NCBI GenBank assembly: GCA_029240395.1
Contig: JAREAJ010000023.1
Coordinates: forward strand, 1-10,351
Length of the DNA stretch: 10,351 nucleotides
Direction of reading: 5' to 3'
Origin: Nitrososphaeraceae archaeon
GTDB lineage: Archaea > Thermoproteota > Nitrososphaeria > Nitrososphaerales > Nitrososphaeraceae
Within the stretch, counting starts at the first letter, position 1, and the number at the start of each line of letters is the position of its first letter. The notes under the pieces are model-generated. The model did no database searches. It had not been told where the DNA came from and saw only the letters and a list, made by a program, of their open reading frames with translations. Of the stretch, positions 5,875 through 10,351 are shown in pieces. Position numbers and translations under genes: made by a program.

Positions 5875-7239
5875 TTGGACTTAAAGAAGGCAGATAAACT
5901 TTTTGTGTGGCATCCTTATACCCAAATGGAAGATTGGAGGAAATGGAATAATAGGGTGATCGTGCGAGGAGACGGCTTTTACCTTATAGACAGTGAAGGT
6001 AATAGATATCTCGATGGATGTGCAAGCATGTGGTGCAATGTTTGGGGGCATAGCCGAAAAGAAATTATGAATTCCGTAATAAGACAGGTTCAGAGATTGC
6101 AGCATTCAACTCTATTCGGATTGGGCAATCAACCTGCAACGGAACTGGCTGAAATGCTGCTTAAAGTTGCTAGAAAAATGGATCATGTTTTTTACTCTGA
6201 TAATGGATCAGCTGCCATCGAAGTCGCGCTGAAAATGGCATTGCAATACTGGAGAAATAAAGGTAACAGTAAAAAAAAACGGTTTATTTCTCTAGAAAAT
6301 GCTTATCATGGTGACACGGTGGGAGCCATGTCAGTTGGCTATGTACCAAATTATTTTCGACCATACAAGCCAATGTTGAGGCTATCTACTAGAATTCGCA
6401 CGCCAGAGCCCCGTACCATACTTCCGAAATGCAATGGCATTAGTCACGATTATATTGAAAAAATAGAAAGGGCCTTTTCTGCCTACAGCTCCGAATGCTG
6501 CGCCTTTGTCATGGAATCTGGTGCTCAAATAGCAGGTGGAGTCAACATCTATCCAACCGGATTTCAGAAAATGATTGCAAAATTATGTCAGAAGTATGAT
6601 ATTTTGCTGATACTCGACGAGGTGGCCACAGGGTTTGGGAGGTTAGGGAACATGGTCGAGTATTTGGCTCAGGGGTCTATTCCAGATATAGTCTGCTTTG
6701 GAAAGGCCCTAACAGGAGGCTATTCTCCTCTCGCAGCTACACTGTGTAGAAGCCAGATCTATTCCAGTTTTCTATCGGATTATTTGGAAAGTAAACACTT
6801 CCGTCATGGGCACACTTATACAGGACATCCATTGGGATGTTCAGCCGCAATAGCTAACCTTCGTCTGTATAAAAAACAGAATCTACTATCAAAGATACGA
6901 AAAAACAGCACTTATCTTAGGAACAGGTTGAAGGAAATCTGGGAGTCTCCCGTGATAGGCAGCGTTGGACATAAAGGCCTACTCGCTGCCGTACAACTAG
7001 AGGATAAGCGTGGGAAAAAAAGGATACCGATTGAAAAGCTGAATGTTTATGGCAAACAGGTTCGATCCAACTATTACCTTACACAAGAGGCTTTAAAAAG
7101 GGGTGTATTTATTCGGGGATTGGGAAACACAATTGTGATAATCCCTCCACTAGCAATAGATAGGGAGGACTTTGGTCATCTTTTAGATGTTATATTCGAA
7201 TTGGTCGGAAAAGTAGAGGCTTATCATAGTAACCCGTAG
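5875..7239 (+). CDS. bioA: Adenosylmethionine/lysine-8-amino-7-oxononanoate aminotransferase
   Basis: This PLP-dependent class III aminotransferase (454 aa from this start) converts KAPA to 7,8-diaminopelargonate. Landmarks, numbered from the TTG at 5875, are WHPYTQMEDW near residues 12-21, DNGSAAIEVALKMALQYW for the phosphate site, AYHGDTVGAMSVG, LDEVATGFGRLG with Asp248 holding the pyridine nitrogen, FGKALTGG with the PLP lysine Lys277, and RHGHTYTGHPLGC. HSTLFG, SGAQIAGG and HGHTYTG resemble the Bacillus-like branch, some members of which use lysine rather than SAM as amino donor; the donor cannot be settled here. TTG at 5875 gives the usual short N-terminus and a leaderless spacing; in-frame TTGs at 5851 and 5860 are alternatives. 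It converges on bioB. Confidence 0.95.
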   Translation: MDLKKADKLFVWHPYTQMEDWRKWNNRVIVRGDGFYLIDSEGNRYLDGCASMWCNVWGHSRKEIMNSVIRQVQRLQHSTLFGLGNQPATELAEMLLKVARKMDHVFYSDNGSAAIEVALKMALQYWRNKGNSKKKRFISLENAYHGDTVGAMSVGYVPNYFRPYKPMLRLSTRIRTPEPRTILPKCNGISHDYIEKIERAFSAYSSECCAFVMESGAQIAGGVNIYPTGFQKMIAKLCQKYDILLILDEVATGFGRLGNMVEYLAQGSIPDIVCFGKALTGGYSPLAATLCRSQIYSSFLSDYLESKHFRHGHTYTGHPLGCSAAIANLRLYKKQNLLSKIRKNSTYLRNRLKEIWESPVIGSVGHKGLLAAVQLEDKRGKKRIPIEKLNVYGKQVRSNYYLTQEALKRGVFIRGLGNTIVIIPPLAIDREDFGHLLDVIFELVGKVEAYHSNP

Positions 7240-7361
7240 CCTTTAGCTGGTGACTAGTTTTTCTAACTAACTTGTCATGATAAAGTAACAACAGGTTCCC
7301 GATAGAGTTTCTTTTGTAAAAAGCGGGATAGTAAAAAAAGGGTTATACGGAATAGACGTCT

Positions 7362-7383
7362 AAAAAGGGGTCCTTATTTGGAC
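7362..7383 (-). terminator. Hairpin plus T5 on the minus strand
   Basis: On the minus strand GTCC (7383-7380), a 6-nt loop and GGAC (7373-7370) are followed by CCC and TTTTT (7366-7362). It could end a long bioB 3' leader or an unannotated minus-strand RNA. The stem is short. Confidence 0.3.
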
Positions 7384-7423
7384 ACGTAATACCACGAAAT
7401 ACGACTGCGAAATTCGCTGACCA

Positions 7424-7454
7424 ACAGGAGTCGACGCACAATGTGCGTGCCTGT
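7424..7454. repeat. Compound stem-loop
   Basis: ACGCAC-AAT-GTGCGT (7434-7448) forms a 6-bp stem with a 3-nt loop. It is enclosed by ACAGG (7424-7428) and CCTGT (7450-7454), adding five pairs across an asymmetric internal loop. This is the strongest fold visible in the bioA-bioB gap. Confidence 0.5.
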
Positions 7455-7575
7455 AATAGCTTGCGAAACAAGGATCTACAGAAAAGATAGCCAATACCAA
7501 ACACTCTTGCTAGGCCCTGTCATGGGCCGCGGCTCCACTAAGTCTTGCCAATCTAACAAGAATACGTCATTTGGG

Positions 7576-7583
7576 AAAAAAAA
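7576..7583 (-). terminator. Oligo-T after bioB
   Basis: Eight consecutive T on the minus strand about 63 nt after the bioB stop, with a second shorter T run nearer the gene (7598-7602). This is the likely archaeal terminator of bioB. Confidence 0.45.
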
Positions 7584-7645
7584 GCTGTAGTTCTAAGGGA
7601 AAAATCACTACAATATCAATCGATGATTTCGTATGAATTATTGTT

Positions 7646-8641
7646 TCAACTTTGCTTGGTTTTGAGGCCAACGCTCTTTACCATGCTCAGATCTTCTTCT
7701 ATTTTATTTCCGCCAGTAGTAAGATAGCCTCCGCTTATTATGCCATTGGCTCCGGCCTTAAGTATCATAGCTTGTTGATCGGTAAGGTGGATTTCTCTAC
7801 CCCCCGCAATTTTTAGTATTACGCTCGGCATGATAAAACGCCATACAGCAATTGTTTTTATTGCATCTGCGGGATTTACTGGTGACTGATAGGCTAGAGG
7901 TGTTCCTTGCCTGGCGATGAGAATATTGATTGGCACCTCATCCGCGCGCAGGGATCTTATGGCAAATGCCAACTCGATTCGTTGTAAGGGGGTCTCTCCC
8001 AGCCCTATTATTCCGCCACAACATAGTTCCAACCCGGCTTCCTTCACAATTTTCGCAGTTCTTACCCGATCGGAAAAATCGTGCGTTTTACAAATTTGTC
8101 GAAAGAAGGTCTCAGAGGTCTCGAGGTTATGGTTGTACCGTTTCACTCCGAGAGATTTTAGCCTCTTTGCCTTCTCTAGAGTGATAAAGCCTAAGGAGAC
8201 ATTGACATCTATACTGAGTGTTCTTTTTATTTCTTCTATACAGTCGCAGATTTTTTCGAACTCTTCCTCCGGTGGACTCCGGTAAGCACAGACGAGGCAA
8301 AAGCTGCTAGCTCCACCCTGCTGGTCTTTTTTAGCTTGATCGACAATTACCTGCTTCGGCAGGAGGGGATATCTGCTTATACCTGAATGTGAATCATAAA
8401 AGGCGGATTGTGCACAGAAAGAACAGTCTTCAGGGCATCTGCCAGACTTAGCATTTACTAGTGTCTCTACGTCAACGACGTCGCCCGCGAACTTTCGAGT
8501 AATCATGTTGGCGCATTCAGAAAGCGTACCAACATTTTCTGTGCTAAGAAGCTGTTCAGCCTCTGCAAATTCGACATCCCCCCCTGCGAGTACTTTATCC
8601 GTGATCCGGCGTATGAAGGATACGTCGACGTGATCGGTCAC
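7646..8641 (-). CDS. bioB: Biotin synthase (radical SAM)
   Basis: The 331-aa radical-SAM enzyme inserts sulfur into dethiobiotin. The SAM-cluster motif CxxxCxxC is Cys69, Cys73 and Cys76 in GRCPEDCSFCAQS. YNHNLETS (169-176), CCGGIIGLGE (207-216) and GGREIHL with Arg282 match the family. Against the E. coli auxiliary-cluster ligands Cys97, Cys128, Cys188 and Arg260, the counterparts are Cys115, Asn147 (VNVSLG, no cysteine), Cys207 and Arg282, and there is an additional Cys118 in FCLVCAYR. One classical [2Fe-2S] ligand is therefore replaced. The start is GTG at 8641-8639, with a strong TATA box about 26 nt upstream, implying a leaderless mRNA. It is divergent from bioF and convergent with bioA. 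Confidence 0.95.
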   Translation of the reverse strand: MTDHVDVSFIRRITDKVLAGGDVEFAEAEQLLSTENVGTLSECANMITRKFAGDVVDVETLVNAKSGRCPEDCSFCAQSAFYDSHSGISRYPLLPKQVIVDQAKKDQQGGASSFCLVCAYRSPPEEEFEKICDCIEEIKRTLSIDVNVSLGFITLEKAKRLKSLGVKRYNHNLETSETFFRQICKTHDFSDRVRTAKIVKEAGLELCCGGIIGLGETPLQRIELAFAIRSLRADEVPINILIARQGTPLAYQSPVNPADAIKTIAVWRFIMPSVILKIAGGREIHLTDQQAMILKAGANGIISGGYLTTGGNKIEEDLSMVKSVGLKTKQS

Positions 8642-8661
8642 GGAAATAGGAATTATGGGTC

Positions 8662-8671
8662 GTATATATAA
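8662..8671 (-). promoter_or_regulatory. bioB TATA box
   Basis: TTATATATAC on the minus strand, centred about 26 nt before the GTG start, is the best TATA box in the window. The distance predicts transcription starting at or within a base or two of the GTG, which supports this start codon over downstream alternatives. Confidence 0.7.
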
Positions 8672-8700
8672 TCGATGCCTTACCCCTACTTTATGAATTC

Positions 8701-8724
8701 CTTTCTAAACTCGAGTTTAGAAAG
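8701..8724. promoter_or_regulatory. Perfect 24-bp palindrome upstream of bioB
   Basis: The half site CTTTCTAAACTC is followed immediately by its exact reverse complement, with no spacer. It lies 30 bp upstream of the bioB TATA box, where archaeal activators usually bind, and about 290 bp from bioF. It is not followed by a T run in either direction, so an operator for a dimeric regulator is likelier than a terminator. It does not match the BirA, BioR or BioQ operator consensus as I remember them. Confidence 0.65.
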
Positions 8725-9012
8725 TACGTGGCAGTCGATTATGGTTTTGCTTTACAACAGCAACATATACCTTCGTAATTCAACCGCGCCAGGGCATTCA
8801 GATAGCGCTCGTTGCTTATTTTATTAGAAATTAATGATCTTTGATTGCCCTCATTTCGATTATTAAAATTGCATGTCGGAAAGGATTTACCGTTCACAGA
8901 AAGTCTTGCAAAACCATCGAACAGTTTGATAGCATTTCGAATTGGATACTATTCCTGGTTGGCAGAAACGCGTATCGAATAAATTGCAAATGTCGCTTAA
9001 CGGATGAGTTAG
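8725..9012. other. Long bioB-bioF intergenic region
   Basis: This AT-rich stretch lies between the palindrome and bioF. No gene is recognisable; an open frame covering 8841-9104 has no homology I can see and runs into bioF. Two similar segments, around 8857-8879 and 8975-8995, share AAATTGCA followed by TGTCG, an imperfect direct repeat of unknown meaning. Confidence 0.4.
8976..8986 (+). promoter_or_regulatory. Possible bioF TATA-like element
   Basis: CGAATAAATTG lies about 32 nt before ATG 9013, which would give a transcription start near 9007 and a very short leader. It is weak compared with the bioB box. Confidence 0.3.
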
Positions 9013-10194
9013 ATGACATCGAAAAAGGGCTTCGTACATATGAAATTGGAAGAAATAAAAAGAAAGAATCTGTACAGAACATTAAAGAAAATATCCTTAG
9101 TTAAGGGCATGGTAATAGAAGTAGATGGACGACGAGCTATTAATTTCTCCTCCAACGATTATTTGGGCCTCTCACAACACCCAGCAGTGTTGAAGGCGGC
9201 CAAGGGAAAAATGAGCCAAGTATCTCAGTGCAGTTCGAGGCTGTTATCCGGAAGTTCATCCGATATTCATGCTCTGGAAGATAAATTGGCCGAGCACAGA
9301 AATGTAAATTCTGCATTAGTATACGCAACAGGCTACATGGCGAATATAGGATTGCTGACCACGCTAGCGGATAAGGATTCGATAATATATAGTGACGAGC
9401 TAAATCACAGCAGTATTATTGATGGATGCAGACTTAGTGGGGCCTCCATCAAAGTTTTCAGACATAATGACATCTCTAGTTTACGGGGGACTATTTTTGC
9501 GGACAGACACCTTATGTCAAAAAGAAAAATTATCGTCACGGAAGGAGTTTTTAGCATGAATGGCAATATTGCAAGACTCTACGAAATCTGTAAAATAGCC
9601 AAAGATAGCAATGCCGTAACGGTGCTTGATGACGCCCATGGCGACTTCATTCTCGGACACACAAAGGAGCATTCCGGAACCGCCGATCTGCTTGGAGTTT
9701 CACATCTCATTGATGTCCATGTAAGTAGCCTGAGCAAAGCGCTTGGTAGTTTTGGAGGATACGTGGCGACGTCACACTACGTAAGGGAATTGTTAATAAA
9801 TAGTTCAAAGCAATTTATTTATACTTCAGCCATTCCATCCCATCTGTGTCGAGCGGCAATGGCCGCAATATCTGTAACTACACAAGGCCTAAGGCAAAAG
9901 AGACTTAGTAAAAATATCAATTACTTTATGGAAGGCCTCAAAAAACTCGGTGTAACGACTGGACAATTTGCCAGTCCGATAATTCCGATAATGATCGGGA
10001 ATGAAGTGGTATCTACTCAGATAGCAAGACGTCTGTTGAAAATGGGAATATTTATTCAGGCTATAAGGTATCCCACAGTAAGAAGAGGAAGAGCTCAGCT
10101 GAGAGTATCAATAACTTCAGAGCATACAATAGAGGACCTTGATTTCGCTATCTCTTGTCTTGAAAAGGTAAGGGGTAAATCCAAGTTCATGTAG
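9013..10194 (+). CDS. bioF: 8-amino-7-oxononanoate synthase
   Basis: This PLP-dependent alpha-oxoamine synthase (393 aa) condenses a pimeloyl thioester with L-alanine to give KAPA, CO2 and free thiol. Landmarks are NFSSNDYLGLSQHP (44-57), SSRLLSGSSSDIHALED (74-90), SDELNHSSIIDG with His132 stacking on PLP, TEGVFSMNG (176-184), LDDAHGDF with Asp206 and His209, and VSSLSKALGSFGGY with the PLP lysine Lys242. In most BioF proteins the motif is D-E/D-A-H-G-x-G; here Gly is replaced by Phe. ATG 9013 puts the SSNDYLGL motif at the usual distance from the N-terminus, whereas ATG 9040 would give 384 aa; both remain possible. Its homologues include Kbl and serine palmitoyltransferase, but the three neighbouring bio genes support BioF. 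Confidence 0.93.
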   Translation: MTSKKGFVHMKLEEIKRKNLYRTLKKISLVKGMVIEVDGRRAINFSSNDYLGLSQHPAVLKAAKGKMSQVSQCSSRLLSGSSSDIHALEDKLAEHRNVNSALVYATGYMANIGLLTTLADKDSIIYSDELNHSSIIDGCRLSGASIKVFRHNDISSLRGTIFADRHLMSKRKIIVTEGVFSMNGNIARLYEICKIAKDSNAVTVLDDAHGDFILGHTKEHSGTADLLGVSHLIDVHVSSLSKALGSFGGYVATSHYVRELLINSSKQFIYTSAIPSHLCRAAMAAISVTTQGLRQKRLSKNINYFMEGLKKLGVTTGQFASPIIPIMIGNEVVSTQIARRLLKMGIFIQAIRYPTVRRGRAQLRVSITSEHTIEDLDFAISCLEKVRGKSKFM

Positions 10195-10273
10195 TTGCAA
10201 TCAAAATTGGTTGAATCAGTCTGGACACGATACCTGGCCTTTTCACTACTGGATCAACTTAAAAAGCCTTTGA

Positions 10274-10351
10274 ATGAAAGATTGTGTATTCCAACTAAAG
10301 TTAACTGAGGAAGAGCTTTCGCTGGGAAGCATGATATTTCAGAACTCGAGT
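10274..10351 (+). CDS. Possible start of a further gene, truncated by the window edge
   Basis: An ATG at 10274 opens a frame that runs to the window end, 26 codons beginning MKDCVFQLKLTEEEL. The peptide looks protein-like but is too short to identify. It follows bioF by 79 nt and could be another gene of the biotin group or unrelated. Confidence 0.3.
   Translation, partial: MKDCVFQLKLTEEELSLGSMIFQNSS

Larger units (their letters stand above)
7240..7645. other. Non-coding region between convergent bioA and bioB
   Basis: About 400 nt with stops in all frames and no recognisable gene. It holds a T5 run just after bioA (7258-7262), several compact inverted repeats (7370-7383, 7424-7454, 7513-7528), an 8-nt palindrome AGACGTCT (7354-7361) and A runs at 7333-7339 and 7576-7583 that are T runs on the minus strand. 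I looked for RNase P and SRP RNA signatures and did not find convincing ones. It may contain both genes' 3' ends and possibly a structured RNA. Confidence 0.5.

Noticed and set aside
7240..7645. RNase P RNA or SRP RNA in the bioA-bioB gap
   Set aside because: A stretch ACAGAAAAGATAGCC faintly recalls the RNase P CR-V motif, but the matching CR-I block is missing, and no SRP helix 8 signature is visible on either strand.
8841..9104. 87-codon frame before and overlapping bioF
   Set aside because: No ATG start or ribosome binding site, no family resemblance, and it overlaps the clear bioF frame. Treated as chance.
10195..10308. 37-codon open frame directly after the bioF stop, in the bioF frame
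   Set aside because: BioF is already full length, and the segment starts at TTG with no support. It could be read-through or chance.
10344..10351. CTCGAG-containing end of window resembling the core of the 24-bp palindrome
   Set aside because: Only the short CTCGAG core with a few flanking bases is shared, it also occurs near 4735, and the window edge cuts it. Not a convincing second operator.
1..10351. CRISPR array, insertion sequence, phage or defence system
   Set aside because: I saw no regularly spaced repeats, transposase, integrase or terminal inverted repeats; the window is housekeeping and biosynthetic genes.

Overview
The window is most likely from an archaeon of the Nitrososphaerota (Thaumarchaeota) or a close relative. 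The support is archaeal-type ribosomal proteins S14, S8 and L6, a tRNA-Asn with an intron at a non-canonical place, a thiolase followed by a DUF35 (Zn-ribbon/OB-fold) partner, an F420-type luciferase-like oxidoreductase, TATA-like elements at leaderless spacing, and a complete bioA/bioB/bioD/bioF set, which few archaea have. The phylum-level call is inference; the archaeal call is firm.

Layout. (1) 1-1073: end of a ribosomal operon, S14 (partial), S8 and L6, closed by a palindrome plus oligo-T. (2) 1214-4373: a tightly packed plus-strand operon of a sugar-phosphate nucleotidyltransferase, a luciferase-like (F420/FMN) oxidoreductase, a thiolase and its DUF35 partner; two of the three junctions overlap and the third has a 7-nt gap. 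(3) 4436-4795: an unrecognised 119-aa protein with its own TATA-like element and an inverted repeat before the start. (4) 4874-4984: minus-strand tRNA-Asn(GUU) with a 37-nt intron. (5) 5134-10194: a biotin cluster of bioD (minus), bioA (plus), bioB (minus) and bioF (plus), arranged as alternating divergent and convergent genes rather than one operon. (6) A possible truncated ORF at the right edge.

How it works together. BioF joins a pimeloyl thioester with alanine to give 8-amino-7-oxononanoate (KAPA), BioA transaminates it to diaminopelargonate (DAPA), BioD closes the ureido ring to dethiobiotin, and BioB inserts sulfur to make biotin. No recognisable pimeloyl-forming enzyme (BioC/H, BioI, BioW, BioZ) is present. 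The nearby thiolase/DUF35 pair is a speculative candidate for making the precursor.

The most interesting points are: a biotin synthase that lacks one of the classical [2Fe-2S] ligand cysteines and has a new one nearby; a perfect 24-bp palindrome upstream of the bioB TATA box; face-to-face overlapping bioD/bioA promoters with non-ATG starts; the tRNA intron position; and a roughly 400-nt structured non-coding stretch between bioA and bioB.
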